Source: Janthinobacterium sp. FW305-129 (GTDB lineage Bacteria; Pseudomonadota; Gammaproteobacteria; Burkholderiales; Burkholderiaceae_D). Taken from it: a DNA stretch of 64,000 nucleotides. Location of the stretch: the NCBI RefSeq assembly GCF_020858115.1, contig NZ_JACYMM010000007.1:124001-188000 (forward strand), given 5' to 3'. The first letter of the stretch is position 1. Each line of letters starts with the position of its first letter. The position numbers were made by a program, and so were the translations under genes. Positions 45,847 to 54,771 of the stretch are shown piece by piece. The notes beneath the pieces were generated by a model that was not told where the DNA came from, did no database searches, and worked only from the letters and a program-made list of their open reading frames with translations.

Positions 45847-45968
45847 TCTGGAATGCCTGAAATCATATCTGGCTTGCTTTATACCACGAAAAAACGGCAA
45901 ACCCCAAGTTTGGACGGGGCTGCTTTGCATAGTCTTGCCTAAGTGAAGCTTAATTTTTTTGCCGTAGA

Positions 45969-45993
45969 AAAATACATCACATGTGAGTATTTT
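45969..45993. promoter_or_regulatory. Palindrome in the lplT/alr divergent region
   Basis: AAAATAC, one base, TCACATGTGA, then GTATTTT: nested near-perfect dyad in an AT-rich stretch between lplT and alr. Likely an operator or promoter-proximal site; binding protein unknown. Confidence 0.45.
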
Positions 45994-46086
45994 ATAAATG
46001 ATGTCCTCTGCATACGACCTTGGGCGTCTGCCGTGTCCGCGTACTGTGCATCCGGTAAAATACGGCTTTCCCACCCGCCGTGAACG

Positions 46087-47184
46087 ATGCATATGCCCAG
46101 GCCCCTTCTCGCCACCATCCATCTCGATGCCATGCAACACAATCTGGCGCGCGCCCGTGCCGGCGCCCGCGGCGCCAGGGTATGGGCCGTCGTCAAGGCG
46201 AATGCCTATGGCCACGGCCTGGAACGGGCCATGCGGGGCTTTGCCGGGGCCGATGGCCTGGCGCTGGTCGAGGTCGATTACGCCGTGCGTTTGCGCGAAC
46301 TGGGCTGGACCAAGCCCATCCTGCTGCTGGAAGGGTTTTTCGATGCCAGTGATTTGCCCGTGATGGCGCAATATGGCTTGAACGGCAGCGTGCATTGCGA
46401 GGAACAGATCGCCATGCTGGAAGCGGCGCGCTTGCCGCACGCCATCGACGTGCACCTGAAAATGAATACGGGCATGAACCGCCTGGGCTTCACGCCGGCT
46501 GCCGTGGCCGGTGCCTATGCGCGCCTGCGCGCCATGCCGCATATCGGCACGATCACCTTGATGACGCATTTCGCCAATGCGGACGAGGCGGGCCCCACGC
46601 GCTTGCCGTTGGAACAGCAGATGCTGCGTTTCGAGGCCGGCGCCTCCAGCATCGGTACGCCGCTGCCGCGCAGCCTGTGCAATTCGGCCGGCGTGCTGAT
46701 GCATCATCTCGACAGCGACTGGGTGCGCCCCGGCATCATGCTGTATGGCGGCACGCCCAGCGGCGCTCCCGGCGGCACCTCGGCGCAGGCGTTCGGCTTG
46801 CTGCCCACAATGACCTTGCGCAGCAGCATCATCGGCATCCAGGATATCGCCGCCGGCGAGGTGGTGGGCTACGGCAGCCGCTATGAAGCGGCCGGCAACG
46901 TCAAGGTGGGCGTGGTGGCCTGCGGCTATGCGGACGGCTACCCGCGCCACGCGCCCGAAGGCACGCCCGTGCTGGTCGACGGCGTGCGCACGGGGCTGAT
47001 CGGCCGGGTGTCGATGGACATGTTGATGGTGGACTTGACCCACGTGCCGGGCGCCAGGGTCGGCAGCAGCGTCACCTTGTGGGGCCAGGGCATGCCGATC
47101 GACGAGGTGGCCCTGGCCGCCGGCACCATCGGCTACGAGCTGATGTGCGCACTGGCGCCGCGCGTGCCCGTGGTCGAAGCATAA
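46087..47184 (+). CDS. alr: Alanine racemase
   Basis: 365-residue PLP racemase producing D-Ala for peptidoglycan. PLP Lys in VVKANAYGHG; catalytic Tyr in YGSRYEA region; Arg/Met pocket in LKMNTGMNRLG. Start ATG 46087 (or 46093, second Met). Divergent from lplT. Confidence 0.95.
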   Translation: MHMPRPLLATIHLDAMQHNLARARAGARGARVWAVVKANAYGHGLERAMRGFAGADGLALVEVDYAVRLRELGWTKPILLLEGFFDASDLPVMAQYGLNGSVHCEEQIAMLEAARLPHAIDVHLKMNTGMNRLGFTPAAVAGAYARLRAMPHIGTITLMTHFANADEAGPTRLPLEQQMLRFEAGASSIGTPLPRSLCNSAGVLMHHLDSDWVRPGIMLYGGTPSGAPGGTSAQAFGLLPTMTLRSSIIGIQDIAAGEVVGYGSRYEAAGNVKVGVVACGYADGYPRHAPEGTPVLVDGVRTGLIGRVSMDMLMVDLTHVPGARVGSSVTLWGQGMPIDEVALAAGTIGYELMCALAPRVPVVEA

Positions 47185-47211
47185 CAGTGACGCCGGCCCG
47201 CCGTTTGTATA

Positions 47212-47231
47212 TACTGTATATATAAACAGCA
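47212..47231 (+). promoter_or_regulatory. LexA (SOS) box upstream of radA
   Basis: CTGT (47214-47217), 8-bp AT spacer, ACAG (47226-47229), with flanks TA and CA. Eighteen of 20 bases match the E. coli consensus as I remember it. It ends 28 nt before the radA start codon. Confidence 0.75.
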
Positions 47232-47259
47232 TTTTTACCTTACCCGGGCAAAGCACACC

Positions 47260-48636
47260 ATGGCAAAAGTCAAGACCATCTACACCTGCAGCGATTGCGG
47301 CGCCATCAGTAATAAATGGATGGGGCAATGCACCTCGTGCAACCAGTGGAATACCATGGTGGAAACCCTGCCCGAGACGGGCGGCAACAACCGCTATTCG
47401 AACCCGCAGCACATGTCGCTGGCGCAGACGGCGCCCGTGCTGTCGCTCGACGATATCGACGCCATCGACGTGCCCCGCTTCGGCACGGGCATCGAGGAAT
47501 TCGACCGCGTGCTCGGTGGCGGCATGGTGGCGGGCGGCGTCGTGCTGATCGGCGGCGATCCCGGCATCGGCAAGTCGACCCTGCTGCTGCAGGCGCTGGC
47601 GAATATGTCGCACCACAAGCGCGTGCTGTATGTCAGCGGCGAGGAATCGGGCGCGCAGATCGCCCTGCGCGCCAAGCGCCTCGTCATCGACGCCAAGGAA
47701 CTGAAATTGCAGGCGGAGATCCAACTTGAGAAGATTCTTGCCACCCTGGCCGATTTAAAACCGGAAGTGGTCGTCATCGATTCGATCCAGACCGTGTATT
47801 CGGACGCCCTCAGTTCGGCGCCCGGTTCCGTGGCGCAAGTGCGCGAATGCGCGGCGCAGCTGACGCGGGCGGCCAAGCAGACGGGCGTGACCATCATTTT
47901 AGTCGGCCACGTGACGAAAGAGGGCGCGCTGGCCGGTCCCCGCGTGCTCGAGCACATCGTCGACACGGTGCTGTATTTCGAGGGCGACGCCCATTCCAGC
48001 TTCCGCCTGGTGCGCGCCATCAAGAACCGTTTCGGCGCCGTCAATGAACTGGGCGTGTTCGCCATGACGGAAAAGGGCTTGAAAGGGGTGTCGAACCCGT
48101 CCGCGCTGTTCCTGTCGCAGCACGACAACCAGGTGCCCGGCTCGTGCGTGATGGTGACGCAGGAAGGCACGCGCCCGCTGCTGGTGGAAATCCAGGCCCT
48201 CGTCGACACGAGTCACTTGCCGAATGCGCGCCGGCTGTCCGTCGGCCTGGAGCAGAACCGCCTGGCCATGCTGCTGGCCGTGGCGCACCGCCATGCGGGC
48301 ATCGCCGCCTTCGACCAGGACGTCTTCATCAACGCCGTCGGCGGCGTCAAGATCACGGAGCCGGCGGCCGACCTGGCCGTGTTGTTGGCAATCAATTCGT
48401 CGATGCGCAACAAACCCTTGCCGCGGGGACTCGTGGTGTTTGGCGAAGTGGGGCTGGCCGGCGAAATCCGTCCCGCGCCACGGGGCCAGGAGCGCCTGCG
48501 CGAAGCGGCCAAGCTGGGCTTTACCCTGGCCGTGGTGCCCAAGTCCAACCTGCCCAAGCAAGTCATCGAGGGTCTCAAGGTCATCGGCGTCGAGCGCATC
48601 GACGAAGCGTTTAATAAATTGCGCGATCTGGAGTAA
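47260..48636 (+). CDS. radA: DNA repair protein RadA
   Basis: 458-residue branch-migration helicase of recombination. N-terminal zinc finger (CSDCG..CTSC), Walker A GGDPGIGKSTLLLQ, the signature KNRFGAVNELGVF and a Lon-like C-terminal domain. A LexA box precedes it, so SOS induction is likely in this strain. Confidence 0.96.
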   Translation: MAKVKTIYTCSDCGAISNKWMGQCTSCNQWNTMVETLPETGGNNRYSNPQHMSLAQTAPVLSLDDIDAIDVPRFGTGIEEFDRVLGGGMVAGGVVLIGGDPGIGKSTLLLQALANMSHHKRVLYVSGEESGAQIALRAKRLVIDAKELKLQAEIQLEKILATLADLKPEVVVIDSIQTVYSDALSSAPGSVAQVRECAAQLTRAAKQTGVTIILVGHVTKEGALAGPRVLEHIVDTVLYFEGDAHSSFRLVRAIKNRFGAVNELGVFAMTEKGLKGVSNPSALFLSQHDNQVPGSCVMVTQEGTRPLLVEIQALVDTSHLPNARRLSVGLEQNRLAMLLAVAHRHAGIAAFDQDVFINAVGGVKITEPAADLAVLLAINSSMRNKPLPRGLVVFGEVGLAGEIRPAPRGQERLREAAKLGFTLAVVPKSNLPKQVIEGLKVIGVERIDEAFNKLRDLE

Positions 48637-48696
48637 AAGTTGGTATGGTTTAAATGCCAAGCTTGAGACAAGTCAAACAAAATTTCCGTTTAGAAC

Positions 48697-48702
48697 TATA
48701 AT
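48697..48702 (+). promoter_or_regulatory. -10 element (TATAAT) upstream of the PilZ gene
   Basis: A consensus TATAAT in the intergenic region after radA. Transcription would begin near 48709, which argues against the TTG at 48705 as start of the PilZ gene. The -35 is weak. Confidence 0.5.
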
Positions 48703-48767
48703 ATTTGTCCGATGAATTCGCGCAGCGAGTTCGCATCGACCATGAATTGATAGAGAAGCGGAATACA

Positions 48768-49088
48768 GTGTCAGTTGAGCAAAGGCAGGGCGCACGCAAG
48801 ATATTGCGTGCCAAGGCAATGTTGGTAATGGATGGCGCGGGTCCCGTGGCGGCGCGCACCCTCGATGTGGGGCCGGGCGGCATGGCGGCCGTCATCGCGG
48901 AACCGGTGCCGACAGGCAAGCAGGGCAAGGTGCTGTTCGAGCTGTTTTACGATGGCGCGGCGCACATCATCGAGGCGCGCGTATCCGTATCGCACTGCAT
49001 TTTCAGCAGTGCAGGTTTCAAGGTGGGACTCACTTTCCTGAAGCTGGACATGGCCGTCAGCAGCGCCATCTCGAAATTCATGCGCTGA
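48768..49088 (+). CDS. PilZ-domain protein
   Basis: 106 residues from GTG 48768 (the open frame extends to TTG 48705 but that start is unlikely). RxxxR motif as RKILR and a DVGPGG segment in place of DxSxxG, so c-di-GMP binding may be weakened by the missing Ser. Single domain, cytosolic. Sits between radA and fliD. Confidence 0.82.
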   Translation: MSVEQRQGARKILRAKAMLVMDGAGPVAARTLDVGPGGMAAVIAEPVPTGKQGKVLFELFYDGAAHIIEARVSVSHCIFSSAGFKVGLTFLKLDMAVSSAISKFMR

Positions 49089-49316
49089 AACGAGACAAGA
49101 TCGGCTGCAAATGAAATGCGCTAAAATGGTGCATATGGGTTTGCAGTCAGGAAAAACCTGTTCTGTTCGCTGTTTTGATATTCCGGTAATACTGCATAAT
49201 TATCAACCAGAAGAGGGACCTTGCCGCGCCACGCGCGCCTGCCGTCCGTTTCCAGCGCAGCACGGTCACGACCTGAACCGTGTGCCATGACCTTACACCC
49301 GACGGGAACGCCTACC

Positions 49317-50702
49317 ATGTTTAATTCGACCATCAACAGCAGGGCTTACACCAACAACACGCAGCAGACGACGCAGGGCAATATTTCGGCCGATGTGTAT
49401 GCGAAGGTGGAGCGTCAGATGCAGTCGCAGAACACGGGCGTCGTCAAGCTCAACGCCAGCCTGGCGCGCGACCAGGCCAAATTCTCGGGCCTGGGCCAGC
49501 TGCAATCGGCGCTGGCGAAATTCCAGACCGTGGCCAAGAACATGGCCGGCAGCGGCCTGGCCACCTCGGCCACGTCGAGCAGCAAGGATGTGCTGAGCGC
49601 CACCACCACCGACAAGGCCGCCAGCGGCAGCCATGAACTGAATGTCAAGCAGCTGGCGCAAGGGCAGACCCTGCAGAGCGGCACGCAGAAATCGTCGAGC
49701 GCGGCCATCGGCACGGGCGCGCCGGCGCTGGTCAAGATCGAAGTGGGCACGGCCGACGGCAAGCAATTTACGCCCGGCAGCGGCAAGATCATTGCGCTGA
49801 CCATCGACAGCAGCAACAATAGCCTCGACGGCATCGCCGCCGCGCTCAAGCAGCAGGGCATCGATGCCAGCGTGGTCAAGGGCACCGATGGCTATTCGCT
49901 GGCCATCAATGGCAAGAGCGGCGCCGACAGCAGCATGCGCATCAGCGTGTCCGGCGACGCGGCCGTCAGCAATCTGCTGTCCTACGCGCCCGGCGCCGGC
50001 AAGGGCCTGCAGCAGACGGCCGCCGCGCAGGACGCGCTGCTGACCGTCGACGGCAAGGACATCAAGAGCGCCACGAATACCCTGACGACGGCCGTCGAGG
50101 GCGCCACCATCGAATTGAAGAAAAAGGGCACGACCGACCTCGTCATCGCCAAGGACAGCAGCCAGATCGCCACCAACGTGGCCAGCTTCGTCACCGCCTA
50201 CAATGAGCTCAACAGCAAGCTGCAGAGCCTGCAGCAGGGCGATTTGAAATCCGACACGGCCCTGGGGCAAGTGCGTTCGCAGATGGAGCAAGTGCTGCGC
50301 ACGGCCAGCACGGGCGTGCCATCGTCGGTGCTGAGCAGCGCCGGCGTGACCTTGGGCAAGAGCGGCGAGCTGGTGCTCGACGATAAAAAGCTCAAGGCGG
50401 CCATCGCGGCCGATCCCGACGCCGTCAGCAAGATGTTTACCAATAACGGCAAGGGCGTGGCGGATCAGTTTGCCAGCAAGATCGGCGAATTGACGGGCGA
50501 GACGAGCATCATCCGCAAGGAAGTGCAAACGGTCGGCAAGGACATCACGACGCTCACCAACAAGAAGGCCGTGCTGGCCAAGGCGCTGACGGCCCAGGCG
50601 CAGGCGCTGGTGAAGGCGTATTCGGCGCAGGAACAGATGGGCACGAACTCGGCCTTGCCGGGTTATACCGGTAAAAATTCGCTCTTCGACTTCATGGCCT
50701 AA
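49317..50702 (+). CDS. fliD: Flagellar hook-associated protein 2 (filament cap), solitary copy
   Basis: 461-residue FliD-type cap protein; start ATG 49317 (MFNSTINSRAYTNN). Coiled N-terminus, HELNVKQLAQGQTLQS motif of FliD_N, DGKDIKSATNTLTTAVEGATIEL of the middle domain, C-terminal coiled coil. Unusually it stands far from any flagellin/fliS cluster in this window and overlaps the convergent araC-type gene by 4 bases, so it may be a second or variant copy. Confidence 0.87.
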   Translation: MFNSTINSRAYTNNTQQTTQGNISADVYAKVERQMQSQNTGVVKLNASLARDQAKFSGLGQLQSALAKFQTVAKNMAGSGLATSATSSSKDVLSATTTDKAASGSHELNVKQLAQGQTLQSGTQKSSSAAIGTGAPALVKIEVGTADGKQFTPGSGKIIALTIDSSNNSLDGIAAALKQQGIDASVVKGTDGYSLAINGKSGADSSMRISVSGDAAVSNLLSYAPGAGKGLQQTAAAQDALLTVDGKDIKSATNTLTTAVEGATIELKKKGTTDLVIAKDSSQIATNVASFVTAYNELNSKLQSLQQGDLKSDTALGQVRSQMEQVLRTASTGVPSSVLSSAGVTLGKSGELVLDDKKLKAAIAADPDAVSKMFTNNGKGVADQFASKIGELTGETSIIRKEVQTVGKDITTLTNKKAVLAKALTAQAQALVKAYSAQEQMGTNSALPGYTGKNSLFDFMA

Positions 50703-51499
50703 GAGCGCTCGCCCTGGGCAAAGAAGGCCGACGGCGAACTGCCGAAAGTCTTCTTGAACATGGCGGAAAAGGCCGACTGGCTGGCGTAGCCCAGTTCCTC
50801 GGCCACCTGCGACAGCGGCACGCCGCGCGCGATCAGCGGTGCCGCGTGCGCCAGGCGCACTTGCTGGCGCCACTGGCCAAAACTCATGCCCAATTCCCGT
50901 TCGAACAGCCGCGCCAGGGTACGCTCCGAGGCGCCGACCTGCTGCGCCCAGTGTTCCAGCGTCAGGTTCAGGCCCGGCTTGTCGATCAGGCTGTCGCACA
51001 GGGTTTTTAAGCGCTTGTCGCTGGGCAAGGGCACACGGATGGGCCGCGTGTCCGAACGTTTCAATTCATCGAGTATCAGTTCGGCCAGCAAGGCCTCGCG
51101 CGCCGGTTCCTGGCCCGGGTCCAGCTGTTCCAGCGCCATGATCAGCTGGCGCAGCAAATTCGATACTTCCAGCACCTTGCAGTCCTGGCCCGCGAACGGC
51201 GCGCGCGCGGCATGGATGCACAGGGGGCGCAAGCGGGTTTTTTCCAGTATCGTGACGGCATGCTCGACGTTCGGCGCGATCCAGATGGCGCGCATGGGCG
51301 GCAGCACCCAGCTGCTGTTGTTGGCGGTAATGCGCAGCACGCCTTCGAGCGCCATCGTGACCTGGCCCCAGGGGTGGCTGTGCGGCAACAAAAATTCATC
51401 GGGTTGCAGGTCGCGCGCGACCATGGTCACGGGGATGGACGCACTGGGCGCCTCCCTTGGCGGACACATGCGGGTATGGTGGAGGATAGGTACACCCAT
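50699..51499 (-). CDS. AraC-family transcriptional regulator with cupin domain
   Basis: 266 residues. N-terminal cupin (HSHPWGQVTMALEGVLR) senses a small ligand; C-terminal double HTH (ASERTLARLFERELGMSFGQWRQQ, SQVAEELGYASQSAFSAMFKKTFG). Divergent from the MFS gene, which it likely controls. Convergent with fliD by a 4-base overlap. Confidence 0.92.
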   Translation of the reverse strand: MGVPILHHTRMCPPREAPSASIPVTMVARDLQPDEFLLPHSHPWGQVTMALEGVLRITANNSSWVLPPMRAIWIAPNVEHAVTILEKTRLRPLCIHAARAPFAGQDCKVLEVSNLLRQLIMALEQLDPGQEPAREALLAELILDELKRSDTRPIRVPLPSDKRLKTLCDSLIDKPGLNLTLEHWAQQVGASERTLARLFERELGMSFGQWRQQVRLAHAAPLIARGVPLSQVAEELGYASQSAFSAMFKKTFGSSPSAFFAQGERS

Positions 51500-51531
51500 C
51501 AGCTTGGCCTTAATTCGATAAATTATGTCGT

Positions 51532-51547
51532 TCTGTCGGAAAACAGA
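51532..51547. promoter_or_regulatory. Inverted repeat in the araC/MFS intergenic region
   Basis: TCTGT and ACAGA flank CGGAAA. Candidate operator between the divergent AraC regulator and transporter; functional role inferred. Confidence 0.35.
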
Positions 51548-51599
51548 CGATGGTATTTTGCATACACTTGAGCTTCACCAGTATAAAACAGGGTATGAC

Positions 51600-52850
51600 A
51601 TGATAACAACTAACTCGGCAGGGCAGTTGCCACCGCAGTCACCGCCAACCTTGCGCAGCGATGCGCGCGTCATCGCCCTGGTGGGGCTGGCGCATGGCAT
51701 TTCGCACTTTTACCACCTGATCCTGGCGGCCCTGTTCGTCTGGCTGAAGCCCGCCTTCGGCCTGTCGTATGCGGAACTGGGCTTGCTGATGACGGTATTT
51801 TTCATCATTTCGGGCGTGGGGCAGGCGCTGGCCGGCTTTGTCGTCGACCGCTTCGGCGCCCGCGCCGTGCTGTTTTCCGGCGTCTTTCTGCTGGGCGTGT
51901 CGGCGCTGGCCCTGTCCGGCGCACACAGCTATGCGGCGCTGATGCTGGGTGCCATGCTGGCCGGCATGGGCAACAGCGTGTTCCATCCGGCCGACTACAC
52001 CATCCTCAACCAGCGCGTTTCGGCGGCCCGCGTGGCTTACGGCTTTTCCGTGCATGGCATCAGCGGCAACATCGGCTGGGCCCTGGCTCCGCTGTTCATG
52101 ACCTATGTCGCCACCCATTACGACTGGCGAATCGCGCTGCAATGCGCAGCCGTGCTGCCGTTCGGCGTGCTGCTGATCCTGTTCCTGAACCGCCACGCCA
52201 TCCGTCCCGAGCCGGTCAAAAAGGCGGCGCCAGGCCAGGCGGGCGGCGGCGAAGGCACCCTGGACTTCCTGCGCCTGCCGGCCGTGTGGATGTGCTTTGC
52301 CTTCTTCTTCATCACGGCCATCGCCCTGGGCGGCATCCAGAGCTTTGCCAGCGTGGCCCTCGTCAAGCTGTACGGCATGAGCCTGGCCTTGGCGACGAGC
52401 GCCTACACGGCCTATATGCTGGCCTCGGCCGTGGGCATGCTGGCCGGCGGCGTGGTGGGCGCGCGCAGCCAGCATCCTGACCGCAACGTGGCGATCGCCT
52501 TTTCCGCCGCCGCGCTGCTGGCCGTGCTGCTGGCCATGGCCGTCGTGCCGGCCTGGGGCGCCGTGGTGCTGATGGGCGCCATCGGCCTGACGTCGGGCGT
52601 GGCGGGACCGTCGCGCGACCTGATGATACGCGCGGCGGCGCCGAAGAATGCCACGGGCCGCGTGTATGGCGTCGTGTATTCGGGCCTCGACAGCGGCCTG
52701 GCCGTGGGGCCCTTGTTCTTTGGCGCGCTGATGGATGGCGACCATCCGGCCCTGCTGTTCGTCTTCATCGGCGTATTCCAGGCCCTGGCGATTGCCACGG
52801 CCGTGGGCGTGGGCGGCAAAACACGCGCCGCCGCGCTGCAAAAGGCATAG
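51600..52850 (+). CDS. MFS transporter (FSR/YfnC-like)
   Basis: 416-residue 12-TM exporter from ATG 51600 (the frame before it is unconserved). First-helix segment [30 protein letters not shown] and motif A-like DRFGAR are typical of fosmidomycin-resistance-like MFS. Control by the divergent AraC protein inferred. Substrate unknown. Confidence 0.9.
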   Translation: MITTNSAGQLPPQSPPTLRSDARVIALVGLAHGISHFYHLILAALFVWLKPAFGLSYAELGLLMTVFFIISGVGQALAGFVVDRFGARAVLFSGVFLLGVSALALSGAHSYAALMLGAMLAGMGNSVFHPADYTILNQRVSAARVAYGFSVHGISGNIGWALAPLFMTYVATHYDWRIALQCAAVLPFGVLLILFLNRHAIRPEPVKKAAPGQAGGGEGTLDFLRLPAVWMCFAFFFITAIALGGIQSFASVALVKLYGMSLALATSAYTAYMLASAVGMLAGGVVGARSQHPDRNVAIAFSAAALLAVLLAMAVVPAWGAVVLMGAIGLTSGVAGPSRDLMIRAAAPKNATGRVYGVVYSGLDSGLAVGPLFFGALMDGDHPALLFVFIGVFQALAIATAVGVGGKTRAAALQKA

Positions 52851-52882
52851 AATCGTTGCCATCTGCCACTAAAGGAGTTCCC

Positions 52883-53377
52883 ATGACCTTTGCTACCACC
52901 GATCTGTGCGACGACCATGCAGCCATGCTGGACGAGGGCACCCTGGCCGTGCTGCCGCCCGTGTACCGCGCCTTTGGCCAGCGCGTGCGCTTCAGCGGCC
53001 CCGCCGCCACCTTGCACGTGTTCGAGGACAACGCGCTCGTGCGCAGCACCCTGGAAACGCCGGGCCAGGGCCGCGTGCTGGTGATCGATGGCGGCGGCAG
53101 CCTGCGCCGCGCGCTGGTGGGCGGCCAGCTGGGCGTGTTGGCCGAAAGCAATGGCTGGGCCGGCATCATTGTCGATGGCTGCATCCGCGACTGCGAGGAA
53201 ATCAATGTCTGCCAGATCGGCGTGCGCGCCCTGGCCACGCATCCGCGCAAGAGCAACAAGACGGGCGCCGGCCAGCGCGACGTGCGCGTGCAGATCAGCG
53301 GCGTGGCCGTGCATCCGGGCGACTGGATCTACGCCGATGCGGACGGCATTCTGGTGGCGCGCCAGGAACTCGATTGA
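52883..53377 (+). CDS. rraA: RraA-family protein (RNase E inhibitor/HMG aldolase-like)
   Basis: 164 residues; AAAGGAG precedes ATG 52883. Ring-forming RraA fold with [21 protein letters not shown], where the DGCIRD motif marks the active-site/metal region of the related aldolases. Either role (RNase E regulator or 4-hydroxy-4-methyl-2-oxoglutarate aldolase) is possible; RraA is the conventional name in this genus group. Confidence 0.9.
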   Translation: MTFATTDLCDDHAAMLDEGTLAVLPPVYRAFGQRVRFSGPAATLHVFEDNALVRSTLETPGQGRVLVIDGGGSLRRALVGGQLGVLAESNGWAGIIVDGCIRDCEEINVCQIGVRALATHPRKSNKTGAGQRDVRVQISGVAVHPGDWIYADADGILVARQELD

Positions 53378-53386
53378 GGCGCCGCA

Positions 53387-53806
53387 TCAAGGATCTTGCG
53401 CGTAGCCATCGACCTGCACGACAAAGCGCTCGATCCGCGGCCAGGCGTCGCGCGTCCTGACCGGCGTTTCGCCCGTGGCCATGCCGAATATATAGCTGTA
53501 GCCCGTGCGGCGGTCGCGCCAGGAGTGGGGCGTGCTGTCCCAGACGCAGCAATAGCGCTTGAGCCTGGGCAAGCCATACGTACGCCGCAGGTAGGCTTCC
53601 GCCTGCCGCGCATGCTTGCCATCCACCTGGTAGCGCGCCTCGAACGGCTGGTCCTGGCGTTCCCTGTTTTGCTGGCAACCCTGGTAGACGATGTAGGCGG
53701 GTTTCTGGCCCAGCCGGGACAGGAAGTCGCCGCAGGCCAGTTCGGCGCCCTGCGCGCCGCCCACGCCCAGCAGGAAGAGCCACGGCAGCAGTTTAGTGAT
53801 TCGCAT
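53387..53806 (-). CDS. Exported DUF4952-like hypothetical protein
   Basis: 139 residues from ATG 53806 (GGAG 6 nt upstream; ATG 53812 also in frame). Signal peptide ending near AQG-AEL; CGDFLSRLGQKPAYIVYQGC motif with paired cysteines, consistent with DUF4952 (tentative). Start lies within the 3' end of the merR gene, so the two are coupled. Confidence 0.72.
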   Translation of the reverse strand: MRITKLLPWLFLLGVGGAQGAELACGDFLSRLGQKPAYIVYQGCQQNRERQDQPFEARYQVDGKHARQAEAYLRRTYGLPRLKRYCCVWDSTPHSWRDRRTGYSYIFGMATGETPVRTRDAWPRIERFVVQVDGYAQDP

Positions 53807-54176
53807 CGGCATCTCCGCGCAATGGACACGCGGCCGCTTGCGGCCCCATACGCAGCACCAGTTCGCCGCGCAGCTGCGTCAAGCCGGCTATGCGCGCATC
53901 GATCTCGCCCAGCTTGCGCGCCAGCGCCGCGCGCAGTAATTCCGCCGTGGCGGGATCGCCGGCGGCCGCCAGCAGCGGCATGTCGGCCTCGATTTCCGCC
54001 AGGGTAAAGCCCAGCTGCTGCGCCGTGCGCAGGTAGCGCAGCCAGTCGGCCGCCTCGGGCGGGTAGTCGCGGTAGCCGTTCGCGCCGCGCCGCGCGCGCA
54101 GCAAGCCCCGCTTTTCATAGAAGCGCAGGGTATCGCGGCTCAAGCCCGTCGCCTGCGCCATCTCGCCGATCTGCAT
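53793..54176 (-). CDS. MerR-family transcriptional regulator
   Basis: 127 residues; N-terminal winged HTH (GEMAQATGLSRDTLRFYEKRGLLR) and effector coiled coil. C-terminal Cys (AAACPLRG) is single, unlike metal sensors with two or more. Divergent from the membrane-protein gene at 54260, whose promoter has the MerR-type long spacer. Confidence 0.92.
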   Translation of the reverse strand: MQIGEMAQATGLSRDTLRFYEKRGLLRARRGANGYRDYPPEAADWLRYLRTAQQLGFTLAEIEADMPLLAAAGDPATAELLRAALARKLGEIDARIAGLTQLRGELVLRMGPQAAACPLRGDADANH

Positions 54177-54199
54177 GGTTCTTTTCTTTCATAAAATGC

Positions 54200-54230
54200 T
54201 TGACCATGGAGTGTACTCCAGCCTTGATCA
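54200..54230 (+). promoter_or_regulatory. MerR-type promoter with 19-bp spacer
   Basis: TTGACC (54200-54205), 19-bp spacer, TGATCA (54225-54230). The spacer holds the dyad TGGAGTGTACTCCA (54207-54220). This overlong spacer with an embedded operator is diagnostic for MerR activation and points to the gene at 54260. Confidence 0.8.
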
Positions 54231-54259
54231 TGGGCGCTTTCCACTGACAGGAGTTTCCC

Positions 54260-54697
54260 ATGTTGTCCGTTTCCGCCTTCCGCCGCGTGGTGCGCGCCAG
54301 CGCCATTTATGATGTGCTCATGACGGCCCCGTTTACCACGCCGTGGACGTTTTTGCTGCTGCGCGAGCACTTGAGCGCCGTCAATGTGTCGCTCGGCGGC
54401 ATGCCGTTGCCCGCCTTCGAACCGTTTCATGTGCTCATCGGCAGCTTGTTTGGCAGCGTGGTGATGGTCTGGTCGGTGCTGCGCATGCTCGACCCGCAGC
54501 CGCGCTTCGGCCGCTACGACGCGGCGGCGCGCTACCTGTTTTCCACCTGGATGGCGTGGGCCTTGCTGGTCACGGGCCAGCCCCTGCTGTGGCTGTTCCT
54601 CGTGCCGGAACTGGCCTGGGGCCTCGCGCAAAGCCTGCCCTTGCGCCGCAGCGAGGGCGCACGGGAAGGGCTTGCGCGCGAATCGCTGTTGAGATGA
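54260..54697 (+). CDS. Integral membrane protein under MerR control
   Basis: 145 residues with about four TM helices (e.g. VLIGSLFGSVVMVWSVLRML, WAWALLVTGQPLLWLFLVPEL-type segments). AGGAG precedes ATG 54260 by 6 nt. No family recognised. It is the apparent target of the adjacent MerR promoter. Confidence 0.78.
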   Translation: MLSVSAFRRVVRASAIYDVLMTAPFTTPWTFLLLREHLSAVNVSLGGMPLPAFEPFHVLIGSLFGSVVMVWSVLRMLDPQPRFGRYDAAARYLFSTWMAWALLVTGQPLLWLFLVPELAWGLAQSLPLRRSEGAREGLARESLLR

Positions 54698-54771
54698 CGA
54701 TAACGAAATGCAATAATGGCCGTGCTCGCAGTGCAACAATGACTGCAATGAACGACTCTAAGGGAATGATT

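Noticed and set aside
45847-47724. Upstream extension of the lplT frame to over 1000 residues
   Set aside because: Antisense to alr and the start of radA; no LplT similarity before ATG 45846.
48705-48767. TTG start giving a longer PilZ protein
   Set aside because: Lies at or before the transcription start implied by the TATAAT at 48697; adds residues outside the PilZ domain.
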